From Burkholderia thailandensis E264 (lineage in GTDB: Bacteria; Pseudomonadota; Gammaproteobacteria; Burkholderiales; Burkholderiaceae), in contig NC_007651.1 in the NCBI RefSeq assembly GCF_000012365.1, positions 3,720,001 to 3,784,000 on the forward strand: a stretch of 64,000 bases of DNA, given 5' to 3'. The position numbers were made by a program, and so were the translations under genes. The number at the start of each line of letters is the position of its first letter. Position 1 is the first letter of the stretch. Below, piece after piece: positions 37,026-46,856 of this stretch. Below the pieces are notes generated by a model that saw only the letters and a list, made by a program, of their open reading frames with translations, ran no database searches and was not told the origin of the DNA.

Positions 37026-40000
37026 TCAGCCAATCGTCATCAAATTCGCATTGCCGCCTGCCGCCGCGGTGTTCACGCTCACCGAGCGCTCGGTGAGGAG
37101 CCGCTCGAGCGCGTAGTCTTCGTCGCCGCCGTTCTCGAACGCGCCCGCCGCGACGCCCTGCACCGACACGATCGGCCCGGGGCGCTGCGCGACTTCCTTC
37201 ACGAGCGCGAGCAACTCGTCGCTGTCGCCCTCGAACAGCACCGCGTCGAACGCCGCGTCCGCCTGCTTCCTCACGGCCGCATGCGCCTTCAGCGGCGCCG
37301 GCAGCGCCGCCGCGAGCGCCTCGCCCGCCGCGCTCGCGAAGAGCGCGCGGTTGCCCGTGGCGAGCACCGCCGCGAACTGCGCGCGCGCGCCGCTCGCCGT
37401 CGCCGCGATGCAGAGCACCGTGCCGCGTGCGCCGAGTGTATACGTATTGCGCTCGCCCGTCGGCCCCGAAAGCACCGCGGTTGCGCCCGCGAGCACGTGC
37501 GACAGGTAGCCGTCGCAGCGCGCGGCGAGCGCCGGCTCGCGCTGCTCGATCAGCCAGTCGCGCAGCGCGGTCAACGCGGCGGACGGATTATCGCGCGTCT
37601 CGCCTTCCTGCGGCGCATCGGCGACGAGCGACGCCTCGAGCGAGCGCGGCAGCCCGGCCGGGCGTGTCGCGAGCAGGCGCTGCAGATACAGCGCGCCGCC
37701 CGCCTTCGGCCCCGTGCCCGACAGCCCTTCGCCGCCGAACGGCTGCACGCCGACCACCGCGCCGATCACGTTGCGGTTCACGTAGATGTTGCCGACGTGC
37801 GCGCGCGAGATCACGTGCGCGATCGTCTCGTCGATCCGCGTGTGGATGCCGAGCGTCAGGCCGTAGCCCGTCGCGCGGATCTGCTCGAGCAGCTTGTCGA
37901 GGCCGCTGCGGCGATAGCGCACGACGTGCAGCACCGGGCCGAACACCTCGCGCTTCAGTTCGTCGACGTTGCCGATCTCGATGATCGTCGGGGGCACGAA
38001 CGTGCCCTGCGCGCACGCTTCCGGCATCTCGAGCTGCGTGACCGCATGCCCCTTGTCCTTCATCGCCGCGATGTGCGCATCGATCGTGCGCTTCGCGTCG
38101 GCGTCGATCACCGGGCCGACGTCCACCGACAGCCGGTCCGGATTGCCGAGCGCGAGCTCGCGCATCGCGCCCTTGAGCATCGTCAGCGTGCGGTCCGCGA
38201 CGTCGTCCTGCAGACACAGAACGCGCAGCGCCGAACAGCGTTGACCGGCCGAGTCGAACGACGACTGCAGCACGTCGGCGACAACCTGCTCGGCGAGCGC
38301 CGACGAATCGACGATCATCGCGTTCTGGCCGCCCGTCTCGGCGATCAACGGAATCGGCTTGCCGTCCGGATCGAGGCGCGACGACAGCGTCTTGTTGATG
38401 AGGCGCGCGACTTCGGTCGAGCCGGTGAACATCACCGCGCGCGTGCGGGGATCGGCGACGAGCGCCGCGCCGACCGTCTCGCCGTTGCCGGGCAGCAGTT
38501 GCACCGCGCCCGCCGGCACGCCGGCGTCGCGCAGCAGGCGCACCGCCTGCGCGGCGATCAGCGGCGTCTGCTCGGCCGGCTTCGCGAGCACCGTATTGCC
38601 GGCCGCAAGCGCGGCGGCCACCTGGCCCATGAAGATCGCGAGCGGGAAGTTCCACGGGCTGATGCAGACGACGGGGCCGAGCGGGCGGTGCGTGTCGTTC
38701 GAGAACTCGTCGCGGATCTGCGCCGAGTAGTAGCGCAGGAAATCGACCGCTTCGCGGATCTCGGCGATCGCGTTCGGCAGCGACTTGCCCGCCTCGCGCA
38801 CGATCAGGCCCATCAGCGTGTGCATCTGCGCTTCGAGGAGGTCCGCCGCGCGCGCGAGACAGTCGGCGCGCGCGTCCACCGGCGTGGCCTGCCAGATCGG
38901 CGCGGCCGCGACCGCGTGCGCGAGCGCCGCGCCCACCTCTTCGGGCGTCGCCTCGCTGACCGTGCCGACCACGTCGCGCAGATCGGCCGGATTGCGCACG
39001 TCGCGCGGCTCGGCGTGCGCGAGCGCGTCGTCGGCGAGCATCGGCGCGGCGCGCCACGGGTGATGCGCGCTCGCGAGCAGCGCCGACGACAGCGACGCGA
39101 GCCGGTGCTCGTTCGACAGATCGAGGCCCATCGAGTTGACGCGCGACGCGCCGTACAGCTCGCGCGGCAGCGCAATCTTCGCGTGCGGCGCGCCGAGCGG
39201 CACGACCTTCGCGGCTTCCTCGACCGGATCGGCGACCAGCTCCTTCACCGACACGGTCTTGTCGGCGATGCGGTTCACGAACGACGTGTTCGCGCCGTTT
39301 TCCAGCAGGCGGCGCACGAGGTACGCGAGCAGCGTCTCGTGCGTGCCGACGGGCGCGTATACGCGGCACGGGCGGTTCAGCTTGTCGCGGCCGGTGACTT
39401 CCTCGTACAGCGGCTCGCCCATTCCGTGCAGGCACTGGAATTCATACTGGCCGGGGTAATAGTTCTGGCCCGCGAGGTGATAGATCGCGGCGAGCGTGTA
39501 CGCGTTGTGCGTCGCGAACTGCGGATAGACGGCGTCCGGCGCGGCGAGCAGCTTCTTCGCGCATGCGAGGTACGACACGTCGGTGTAGATCTTGCGCGTG
39601 TAGACCGGATAGCCTTCGAGGCCGTCCACCTGCGCGCGCTTGACCTCGGAATCCCAGTACGCGCCCTTCACGAGGCGGATCATCAGGCGATGGCGGCTGC
39701 GGCGCGCGAGATCGACGAGGTAGTCGATCACGAACGGGCAGCGCTTCTGGTACGCCTGCACGACGAAGCCGATGCCGTTCCAGCCGGCGAGCTCCGAATC
39801 GAAACACAGCGCCTCGAGCAGATCGAGCGACAGTTCGAGCCGGTCCGCCTCCTCGGCGTCGATGTTCAGGCCGATGTCGTAGCGGCGCGCGAGCAGCGCG
39901 AGCGAGCGCACGCGCGGCAGCAGCTCGTTCATCGTGCGTTCCTGCTGCGAGCGCGAGTAGCGCGCGTGCAGCGCCGAAAGCTTGATCGAGATACCCGGGC

Positions 40001-40955
40001 CTTCGTAGATGCCGCGGCCGCCCGCCGCCTTGCCGATCGCATGGATCGCCTGCTCGTACGAAGCGTAGTAGCGCAGCGCGTCCTCCTCGGTCGTCGCCGC
40101 CTCGCCGAGCATGTCGTACGAGTAGCGGAAGCCGCGCGCCTCGTACTTGCGGCTGTTCGCGAGCGCTTCGGAAATCGTCTCGCCCGTGACGAACTGCTCG
40201 CCCATCAGGCGCATCGCCATGTCGACGCCCTTCCTGATCAGCGGCTCGCCGCCCTTGCCGATCAGCCTCGTGAGCGCCGACGACAGGCCCGCCTCGCTGT
40301 TCGTCGTGACGAGCTTGCCCGTGATCATCAGGCCCCAGGTGGCCGCGTTGACGAACAGCGACGGCGCGTGGCCGACATGCGAGCGCCAGTCGCCCTTGCT
40401 GATCTTGTCGCGGATCAGCGCGTCGCGGGTCGCGCGGTCGGGAATCCGCAGCAGCGCCTCGGCGAGGCACATCAGCGCCACGCCTTCCTGGCTCGACAGC
40501 GAGAATTCGTGGATCAGCCCCTCGACGCCGCCGCCCGAGCTCTTCTCGCGCAGCGCCTCGACGAGGCCCGCCGCCATCGACTGGACGTCCGGCGCGAGGC
40601 TCGCGGGCAGCCGCGCCTCGCCGATCAGGAACGGCACGCACTCGGGCTCCGGCCGCCGGTATGCGGCCGTGATCGCCGCGCGCAGCACCGACTGCGGCTG
40701 CACGTTCTGCGCGAATTCGAGGAACGGGTGCGGCGCGCCGTCTTCATCGCCGTCGGCGTGGCCGTCGGACAGGTCGGCCATGCCCGTGTGGCCGGACAGC
40801 TCCGGCGGGAGCTGTCCGTGCTCGATCCGCTCGAGATACGCGAAGATCGCCTGCTTGATCAGCCAGTGAGGAGTGCGCTCGAGCCGCGACGCCGCGTCCT
40901 TCAAACGCGCGCGAAGCAGATCGTCGACTTTGACGCCCAGTGTGGTGCTTGCCAT
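37026..40955 (-). CDS. putA: Trifunctional proline utilisation protein PutA
   Basis: A 1309-residue enzyme converting proline to glutamate and repressing its own gene. The N-terminal ribbon-helix-helix (residues about 1-47, TTLGVKVDDLLRARLKDAASRL) binds DNA. The FAD proline dehydrogenase barrel includes RLVKGAYWDSEVKRAQ (427-442). The P5C dehydrogenase follows with SPWNFPLAIF, ETGGQNAMIVD (Glu873) and SAGQRCSALRVL (Cys907), then the C-terminal domain typical of type B/C PutA. When reduced by proline it moves from DNA to the membrane. A GTTGCA inverted repeat upstream is its likely operator. Confidence 0.96.
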   Translation of the reverse strand: MASTTLGVKVDDLLRARLKDAASRLERTPHWLIKQAIFAYLERIEHGQLPPELSGHTGMADLSDGHADGDEDGAPHPFLEFAQNVQPQSVLRAAITAAYRRPEPECVPFLIGEARLPASLAPDVQSMAAGLVEALREKSSGGGVEGLIHEFSLSSQEGVALMCLAEALLRIPDRATRDALIRDKISKGDWRSHVGHAPSLFVNAATWGLMITGKLVTTNSEAGLSSALTRLIGKGGEPLIRKGVDMAMRLMGEQFVTGETISEALANSRKYEARGFRYSYDMLGEAATTEEDALRYYASYEQAIHAIGKAAGGRGIYEGPGISIKLSALHARYSRSQQERTMNELLPRVRSLALLARRYDIGLNIDAEEADRLELSLDLLEALCFDSELAGWNGIGFVVQAYQKRCPFVIDYLVDLARRSRHRLMIRLVKGAYWDSEVKRAQVDGLEGYPVYTRKIYTDVSYLACAKKLLAAPDAVYPQFATHNAYTLAAIYHLAGQNYYPGQYEFQCLHGMGEPLYEEVTGRDKLNRPCRVYAPVGTHETLLAYLVRRLLENGANTSFVNRIADKTVSVKELVADPVEEAAKVVPLGAPHAKIALPRELYGASRVNSMGLDLSNEHRLASLSSALLASAHHPWRAAPMLADDALAHAEPRDVRNPADLRDVVGTVSEATPEEVGAALAHAVAAAPIWQATPVDARADCLARAADLLEAQMHTLMGLIVREAGKSLPNAIAEIREAVDFLRYYSAQIRDEFSNDTHRPLGPVVCISPWNFPLAIFMGQVAAALAAGNTVLAKPAEQTPLIAAQAVRLLRDAGVPAGAVQLLPGNGETVGAALVADPRTRAVMFTGSTEVARLINKTLSSRLDPDGKPIPLIAETGGQNAMIVDSSALAEQVVADVLQSSFDSAGQRCSALRVLCLQDDVADRTLTMLKGAMRELALGNPDRLSVDVGPVIDADAKRTIDAHIAAMKDKGHAVTQLEMPEACAQGTFVPPTIIEIGNVDELKREVFGPVLHVVRYRRSGLDKLLEQIRATGYGLTLGIHTRIDETIAHVISRAHVGNIYVNRNVIGAVVGVQPFGGEGLSGTGPKAGGALYLQRLLATRPAGLPRSLEASLVADAPQEGETRDNPSAALTALRDWLIEQREPALAARCDGYLSHVLAGATAVLSGPTGERNTYTLGARGTVLCIAATASGARAQFAAVLATGNRALFASAAGEALAAALPAPLKAHAAVRKQADAAFDAVLFEGDSDELLALVKEVAQRPGPIVSVQGVAAGAFENGGDEDYALERLLTERSVSVNTAAAGGNANLMTIG

Positions 40956-41031
40956 GATTTTCTTCTAGCGCCGGCCCGATGCCGGCCAAGGACTTTAAAA
41001 GATCGCAAAATCGTAAGGCACTCAATAAAAA

Positions 41032-41062
41032 GGTGCAACCAAATTACGCACCCGGTTGCACC
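41032..41062. promoter_or_regulatory. Putative PutA operator upstream of putA
   Basis: Perfect 9-bp inverted repeat GGTGCAACC (41032-41040) and GGTTGCACC (41054-41062). Each arm holds GTTGCA, the hexamer reported for E. coli PutA binding. It is 77 bp before the putA start and PutA here has the RHH domain, so autoregulation is likely. Confidence 0.7.
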
Positions 41063-41238
41063 CAAACAATTCCCTTTATTATCAATGCGTTATGCAAAAA
41101 GGCGGATCGCCCGCACCACTTTGGACAATCGGTATTTTCCCTGATCCTGTCAGTTTTACCGGCTCGATTTCCGTGGCAATCTGGCGTGATATCGGATTCG
41201 CGCGCACCCGCTGTCGGCGGACGCGAAGGAGAACGTAG

Positions 41239-41409
41239 ATGGATGGATGGGTAGTGATCGGCATCGTGCTGGCCGCGTGGATCGCGGGCGCGATCGTATT
41301 TGTGCACCGCGCGTCGGCGGTGTTCTTCCAGGCGCTCGGGTACGCGCACGGCGCGAAGAAAGGCAAGCGCCGCGCGCGGATTCCCGGCCTGCGCGAAGCG
41401 CACGAGTGA
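41239..41409 (+). CDS. Small single-helix membrane protein of unknown function
   Basis: A 56-residue frame with a good ribosome site (GAAGGAGAACGTAG). Residues 3-22 are a membrane helix (GWVVIGIVLAAWIAGAIVFV); the C-terminal half is strongly basic (HGAKKGKRRARIPGLREAHE). It is divergent from putA and convergent with priA, ending 10 bases from the priA stop. Codon use fits the host. Not recognised. Confidence 0.6.
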   Translation: MDGWVVIGIVLAAWIAGAIVFVHRASAVFFQALGYAHGAKKGKRRARIPGLREAHE

Positions 41410-41419
41410 CGCGCCGGCG

Positions 41420-43687
41420 TCAGATGTCGAGCGGATCGACCTCGACGCTCCAGCGCAGCACGCCCTTCAGCTCGCGCAACAGCGGCTGCCACGCGCGCAG
41501 CGTGTGCTGAAGCGCCGCGCGCGACGCGCTCTCGATCAACAGTTGCGCCCGGTGGACGTTCGCCACCTTGACGATCGTCATCGGCACGGCGTCATAGACA
41601 GTCACGCGCTCCGCGCCCGGCAGCGCCGAAAAAGCGTCGGCCGCCTGCTGCAGGAACACGAGCGCCGCCTCGAGCGTGCGCCCCTCGGCGCGTAACAGCG
41701 CCTGATAGACGAACGGCGGCAGATGCGCGTCGCGCCGCTCGCCGAGCGTCGCGCCGGCGAACCCCACGTAATCCTGACGCGCGAGCGCGTGATAGAGCGC
41801 GTGGCGCGGGTAGCGCGTCTGAATCAGCACCTCGCCCGGCAGCCCCGCGCGCCCCGCGCGGCCGCTCACCTGCATCAGTTGCGCGAATAGCCGCTCGCTC
41901 GCGCGGAAATCGTGCGAGAAGAGCGCGGTATCCGCGTTCAGCACGCCGACAAGCGACACCCGCTGGAAATCGTGCCCCTTCGCGATCATCTGCGTGCCGA
42001 CGAGTATGTCGACCTCGCCCGCGTGCACGTCCGAGAAAAGCGCCTGCGCGCTGCCCTTGCGGCGCGTGCTGTCCGCATCGATACGCAGGACCCGCGCGCC
42101 CGGCACGGCGAGCGCGAGCGTCTCCTCGACGCGTTGCGTGCCGCGGCCGAGCGGCGCGATGTCGACGTTTCCGCATTCCGGGCACGACCGCGGAATCCGC
42201 GCCTCCCAGCCGCAGTGGTGGCAGCGCACCGCGTGCTCGGGCTTGTGCATCACGACGTACGCGCTGCATCGCGGGCAGCCTGCGACCCAGCCGCACGCGT
42301 CGCATGCGAGCGCGGGCGCATAGCCGCGCCGGTTCAGGAACACGAGGCTCTGCTCGCCGCGCTCGAGCCGCGCCTTCAACGCGGCGACGAGCGGCCCCGA
42401 CAGCCCGCCGATCGACCCGCGCCCGCGCCGCCGCTCCTCCTCGAGATCGACGAGCCGCACCGTCGGCAGCGCCGCATCGGCGACCGCGCGCTTCGTCAGC
42501 GTGAGGCGCCGGTAGCGGCCCTGCTCGGCCTGCCACCAGGTTTCGAGCGACGGCGTCGCCGAGCCGAGCACGACCGGAATCGCACACTGCTTCGCCCGCC
42601 ACACGGCGAGATCGCGCGCCGAATAGCGCAACCCTTCCTGTTGCTTGTAGGCCGGCTCGTGCTCCTCGTCGACGACGATCATCGCGAGCGCCGGCAGCGA
42701 CGCGAGCACCGCGAGCCGCGTGCCGAGCACGATCCGCGCACGGCCGGTATGCGCGGCGAGCCAGTGGCGCGCGCGCTCGCCTTCGGCAAGGCCGCTATGC
42801 AGCGTGACGATCGCATCGGCGGGCAGCGTCGCCGCGAAGCGCGCTCGGAATGCCGCCTCGAACTGCGGCGTCAGGTTGATCTCGGGCACGAGGACGAGCG
42901 CCTGCGCGTCGGACCGCCGCTCGAGCAGCGCGGCAAGCGCGCGCAGATACACCTCGGTCTTGCCGCTGCCCGTCACGCCGTGCAGCAGGAACGGCACGAA
43001 GCCGTCCGCCGACGCGATCGCGTCGAGCGCGTCGGCCTGCTGATCGGTCAGTTGCGGCCGCGACGCAACCGCGCGCCATCCGGCGATCGGCGCCGGGTTG
43101 CCGACGAACTGCGCGTGCGCATGCGTGATCGCGATCTCGTCGCATGCGGCCCAGCCTTGCGCCTGCCACTCGTCGAGCACCGCGACGGCCTTCGGGTGCA
43201 GCGCGCGCACCTCGGCGAGCGACAGCGCGGGCGCGTCCGCGAGCGCCTGCGCGAGCCGGCGCAGCGCCGCGCCGCGCGCGGGCAGCGCGGCCGGCAGCGC
43301 GGCGCGGCCGGCATCGAGCAGCCGGTAGCGCAACTCGGGCGCGAGCAGCCGTCCCCAGCGCGTCACGTCGCGCAGCGCCTGAGGCAGCGCGGGCAGCGCG
43401 ACTTCGCCGAGTCCGCGCTGATAGTAGTCGGCCGCGAACGCGACGAGGTCGAGCCACCGCCGCGACAGCGGCGGCAGCTCCGCGCAGACTGCGTCGACCG
43501 CCTTCAGCTTGTTCGCGGGAACGTCCGTGTGAGCGGTCACTTCGCACACGAGCCCGACCGCGCTGCGCCGGCCGAACGGCACCTGCACGAGCATTCCCGG
43601 CGCGGCCGGGGCGTCGCCGCGATAGCGGTAATCGAACAGCGTCGGCAGCGGATGATCGAGCGCGACGCGCACGAACGCGTCAGCCAT
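41420..43687 (-). CDS. priA: Primosomal replication protein PriA (helicase)
   Basis: A 755-residue 3'-5' helicase that restarts replication at stalled forks. The start at 43687 gives the typical MADAFVRVALDHPLPTLFDYRY opening. Walker A is HGVTGSGKTEVYL, Walker B is MIVVDEEHE. The zinc-binding knuckles CDACGWVAGCPRCSAY and CHHCGWEARIPRSCPECG sit in the helicase core. FLNRRGYAP and GTQMIAKGHDFQRVSLVGVLNAD are further motifs. All conserved features look intact. Confidence 0.95.
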   Translation of the reverse strand: MADAFVRVALDHPLPTLFDYRYRGDAPAAPGMLVQVPFGRRSAVGLVCEVTAHTDVPANKLKAVDAVCAELPPLSRRWLDLVAFAADYYQRGLGEVALPALPQALRDVTRWGRLLAPELRYRLLDAGRAALPAALPARGAALRRLAQALADAPALSLAEVRALHPKAVAVLDEWQAQGWAACDEIAITHAHAQFVGNPAPIAGWRAVASRPQLTDQQADALDAIASADGFVPFLLHGVTGSGKTEVYLRALAALLERRSDAQALVLVPEINLTPQFEAAFRARFAATLPADAIVTLHSGLAEGERARHWLAAHTGRARIVLGTRLAVLASLPALAMIVVDEEHEPAYKQQEGLRYSARDLAVWRAKQCAIPVVLGSATPSLETWWQAEQGRYRRLTLTKRAVADAALPTVRLVDLEEERRRGRGSIGGLSGPLVAALKARLERGEQSLVFLNRRGYAPALACDACGWVAGCPRCSAYVVMHKPEHAVRCHHCGWEARIPRSCPECGNVDIAPLGRGTQRVEETLALAVPGARVLRIDADSTRRKGSAQALFSDVHAGEVDILVGTQMIAKGHDFQRVSLVGVLNADTALFSHDFRASERLFAQLMQVSGRAGRAGLPGEVLIQTRYPRHALYHALARQDYVGFAGATLGERRDAHLPPFVYQALLRAEGRTLEAALVFLQQAADAFSALPGAERVTVYDAVPMTIVKVANVHRAQLLIESASRAALQHTLRAWQPLLRELKGVLRWSVEVDPLDI

Positions 43688-44127
43688 CGGTGCGGCACCG
43701 CCGAATGCCGGCATGCCCGGCAGGCCAGACACCCATGACGCTCGCGAAGTTAAAGTGAAACATCACTTTCGGCGCTAAGTTTTGGATTCTCATTAAGAAT
43801 CGCGGCGCGTCCGCCGATCCTGTGGATAACTTTGTTGAGAACTCGCCCTTGACGACCGCGAAATGGCGTTGCCTCCGGCCATCCACTGCTTTTTCGCGAT
43901 TCGGCGAGCCGGCCGGGAAGCCTTATCCAACAAGGCTGCTATCCAATTTCCACCGTCATAGCGCGGCCCGCTCGCCGAACCCGCCCTCTACCGCGCTGCA
44001 ACGTGGGAAATGTGCATAAGTCAAGTCTTGACAAGCAGAAGAGCACCATCGGACGGGCGCTTGCGCCCTGTTTAGTCGCGTTTGCGCAAACCCGTCGCGT
44101 CGCGTCGCAGCATCGGACGGCTTGCGA
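43688..44127. other. Intergenic region between priA and hemE with a DnaA-box-like site
   Basis: No gene is recognised. TGTGGATAA at 43821-43829 is a perfect DnaA box on the minus strand; TTATCCAAC at 43923-43931 is a 7-of-9 match. A GAAATTAAA-type AT-rich cluster expected of an origin is absent. The priA promoter lies here. Confidence 0.5.
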
Positions 44128-45222
44128 TTACGATCCGGTTCCGCTCCGGATCGCGCGGCTATGGCGATGCACTTCGTCTACGAGCTCCGCAACGTGCTCG
44201 GGCGGCGTGAACTGCGAAATGCCGTGGCCCAGGTTGAACACGTGGCCCGGGTGATTGCCGTAGCTGTCGAGCACCGCGCGCGCCTCGGCGCGAATCGCCT
44301 CGGGCGGCGCGAACAGGATCGTCGGATCGAGGTTGCCCTGCAGCGCGACGCGCCCCGCGACGCGCTCGCGCGCGCGGCCGAGGTTGACCGTCCAGTCGAG
44401 GCCGACCGCGTCGACGCCCGTCGCCGCCAAGTCTTCGAGCCAGAGCCCGCCGCCCTTCGTGAACGCGATCGCCGGCACGCGCGCGCCGTCGTGCTCGCGT
44501 TTCAACTGCGCGACGACGCGCCGGATGTAGTCGAGCGAGAAGCGCTGATACGCGCCGTCGGCCAGCGCGCCTCCCCAGGTATCGAAGATCATCACGGCCT
44601 GCGCGCCGGCTTCGATCTGCGCGTTCAGGTATGCGGCCACTGCCTGCGCGTTCACGTCGAGAATGCGGTGCATCAGGTCAGGCCGCGCATACGCCATCGA
44701 CTTCACCGTGCGGAAATCGTCCGAGCCGCCGCCTTCCACCATGTAGCACGCGAGCGTCCACGGGCTGCCGGAGAAACCGATCAGCGGCACACGCTGGCGA
44801 CCTTCGCCGTCGGTGAGCGCGCGGCGAATCTCTCGCACCGCGTCGGTCACGTAGCCGAGCGTCGCGCCGATGTCCGGCACCGCGAGCTTCGCGACATCGG
44901 CCTCGGTGCGCACCGGATGCGCGAACTTCGGCCCCTCGCCCGCGGCGAAATCGAGGCCGAGCCCCATCGCGTCGGGAATCGTCAGGATGTCGGAAAACAG
45001 GATCGCGGCGTCGAGCGGGAAGCGCTCGAGCGGCTGCAGCGTCACCTCGGTCGCGTAATCGGGATGCTTCGCGAGCCCGAGAAAGCTGCCGGCGCGCGCG
45101 CGCGTGGCGTTGTACTCGGGCAGGTAGCGGCCCGCCTGGCGCATCAGCCAGATCGGCGTGTAGTCGGTCGGCTCGCGCAGCAGCGCGCGCAGGAAGGTGT
45201 CGTTGATGAGAGTCTGGGCCAC
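44128..45222 (-). CDS. hemE: Uroporphyrinogen decarboxylase
   Basis: A 364-residue haem-pathway enzyme that removes four carboxyls from uroporphyrinogen III to give coproporphyrinogen III. The two family signatures are visible: [15 protein letters not shown] near residue 25 and [20 protein letters not shown] near 150. Also [16 protein letters not shown] and [18 protein letters not shown]. The start codon is GTG. Length is usual. It stands alone between priA and pheC. Confidence 0.97.
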   Translation of the reverse strand: MAQTLINDTFLRALLREPTDYTPIWLMRQAGRYLPEYNATRARAGSFLGLAKHPDYATEVTLQPLERFPLDAAILFSDILTIPDAMGLGLDFAAGEGPKFAHPVRTEADVAKLAVPDIGATLGYVTDAVREIRRALTDGEGRQRVPLIGFSGSPWTLACYMVEGGGSDDFRTVKSMAYARPDLMHRILDVNAQAVAAYLNAQIEAGAQAVMIFDTWGGALADGAYQRFSLDYIRRVVAQLKREHDGARVPAIAFTKGGGLWLEDLAATGVDAVGLDWTVNLGRARERVAGRVALQGNLDPTILFAPPEAIRAEARAVLDSYGNHPGHVFNLGHGISQFTPPEHVAELVDEVHRHSRAIRSGTGS

Positions 45223-45371
45223 GATGAGTGCGACAAAGCGAAACGCAAAGGAGCATTCTACCGGACGCGGCGCGCCGCCCGGCGCTCGCGGCCATATGAC
45301 GCTCGCCGGCCGTCCGTTATGATCCGGCGTACGAACCCGGCCACGCCAGCCACACGTATCGAGGAGACACG

Positions 45372-46166
45372 ATGAAAATGAAGATCACATTGCTCGCGCT
45401 CGCCTGCTGCGCGGGCTTCGCCCATGCGCAAGCCGCGCGCGAGCACGCCGCGCCCGCCATGCCCGCGTCGCGGCTCGACGACGTGCTCGCGCGAGGCACG
45501 CTGCGCGTCTGCACGACGGGCGACTACAAGCCGTACACGTACCGGCGCGAGGACGGCGCGTTCGAAGGCATCGACATCGACATGGCGGCGTCGCTCGCGA
45601 AATCGCTCGGCGTGAAAACGGCGTTCGTGAAGACGACGTGGCCGACGCTCACCGACGATTTCGTCGCGAAATGCGACATCGCGGTGGGCGGCATCTCGAC
45701 GACGCTCGAGCGACAAAAGCACGTGTTCTTCACGCAGCCGTACGTCACCGACGGCAAAACGCCGATCGTGCGCTGCGCGGATGTCGAGCGCTATCAGACG
45801 ATCGCGCAGATCGACCAGCCGCAAACGCGCGTGATCGCGAATCCGGGCGGCACGAACGAGCGTTTCGCGAAGCAGCATTTCACCCACGCTAGGATCACCG
45901 TATTCCCGGATAACGTGACGATCTTCAAGCAGATTCTCGCGGGAAATGCCGACGTGATGGTCACGGACGCGTCCGAGACGCTGCTGCAGCAAAAGCTGAA
46001 TCCCGGCCTTTGCTCGGTGCATCCGGACAAGCCGTTCCAGTTCGGCGAGAAGGCATACATGGTGCCGCGCGGCGACGTCGTGTTCCAGCAATACGTCGAC
46101 CAGTGGCTGCACCTCGCGCGCGAGACGGGCGAGCTTCAGGCGATCTCGGACAAGTGGCTCAAATAG
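45372..46166 (+). CDS. pheC: Periplasmic cyclohexadienyl dehydratase (PheC-like)
   Basis: A 264-residue protein of the periplasmic binding protein type 3 fold. After a signal peptide ([21 protein letters not shown]), [74 protein letters not shown], and [20 protein letters not shown] match the Pseudomonas aeruginosa PheC plan closely. That enzyme turns prephenate or arogenate into phenylpyruvate or phenylalanine in the periplasm. A plain amino-acid-binding role is possible but less likely given NPGGTNE and [11 protein letters not shown]. Confidence 0.82.
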   Translation: MKMKITLLALACCAGFAHAQAAREHAAPAMPASRLDDVLARGTLRVCTTGDYKPYTYRREDGAFEGIDIDMAASLAKSLGVKTAFVKTTWPTLTDDFVAKCDIAVGGISTTLERQKHVFFTQPYVTDGKTPIVRCADVERYQTIAQIDQPQTRVIANPGGTNERFAKQHFTHARITVFPDNVTIFKQILAGNADVMVTDASETLLQQKLNPGLCSVHPDKPFQFGEKAYMVPRGDVVFQQYVDQWLHLARETGELQAISDKWLK

Positions 46167-46232
46167 CGTAGCGACGGCCGAGCGGCGCGTGTGCGCCGCT
46201 GCGAAGCTGCGCCGCAGCATGCGCCGTGCACG

Positions 46233-46397
46233 GGCGAGCAGCGGATCGACGGGTACGATCCGATAACCGTTTTGCCGCAGGTAGGCAGCGACTTCATAAC
46301 TGGGCCGATAAGATTTATCCGAAAGGCCGACTACCTCGATTACCCGATCGAGTTTCAAAATCTTTCTCGGAATTTCGTCAGTCGAGATCGCGGTCAT
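46233..46397 (-). pseudogene. N-terminal fragment of a CoA-binding (YccU-like) protein
   Basis: The first 55 residues (EIPRKILKLDRVIEVVGLSD, YRPSYEVAAYLRQNGYRIVPVDP) match the N-terminal Rossmann strand-turn of CoA-binding domain proteins. Homology ends right after this point, and no remaining half is found nearby. Full members have about 135-150 residues. A truncated relic is the simplest reading. Confidence 0.72.
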
Positions 46398-46856
46398 TTC
46401 AATGCATGTTTGATGGGGCCCGATAGCCTCACCAGCTGGGTCAGGCCCATCGTAAAAGGGGCCTGGGCGCGCTCGAAAATGCCACTTTTCAATACGGTAA
46501 AAATGACTTTGTGCGTTTCTTTAAAAACAGTAAGAAATCCCGCAAAGCCTTATCCGGCGAGGGTTACAACCTGAAACACTTTGTTACCGCGAGGGTGGGG
46601 TAATTCGCCCAAAATGCCTCTCACGGTTTCAACACGGATGCGGTCTCGTGTGCGGCGTGTGAGCGGACACAAGCACGAATGACGGGCCCGTCGGTCTCGT
46701 ACCGAATCCCTTCGCAGGGGCATCCTTGTTGGAGTCGTCGTCGGCCCACGCCGATGCGTTCCATCTTTGGTCTCCTCGCGCTAACCCCGTAGCGTGTGGT
46801 TTTTAGCGGGCTCATCAGCCCGCTTTTTTTCGTCCATCGAAAACGTGCGCGACGCC
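46398..46856. other. Non-coding region, possible small RNA or leader transcript
   Basis: No protein gene is recognised. The right part ends in a strong plus-strand terminator, implying a rightward transcript, while both flanking regions offer no coding sequence ending there except pheC 640 bp upstream. CGCTAACCCCGTAGCG (46782-46797) could form a further small stem. Confidence 0.4.
46805..46830 (+). terminator. Strong plus-strand intrinsic terminator of an unassigned transcript
   Basis: AGCGGGCT-CATC-AGCCCGCT forms a perfect 8-bp stem with tetraloop, followed by TTTTTT. On the minus strand the flank is AAAAA, so it does not fit the leftward acyl-CoA synthetase gene next door. Confidence 0.85.

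Noticed and set aside
43688..44127. Chromosomal replication origin
   Set aside because: Only one good DnaA box, no AT-rich unwinding region and no dnaA/dnaN nearby. The parAB/parS cluster indicates an origin close to, but not in, the window.
45258..46232. Leftward extension of the CoA-binding protein
   Set aside because: The frame stays open but is antisense to pheC and loses all similarity after 55 residues.
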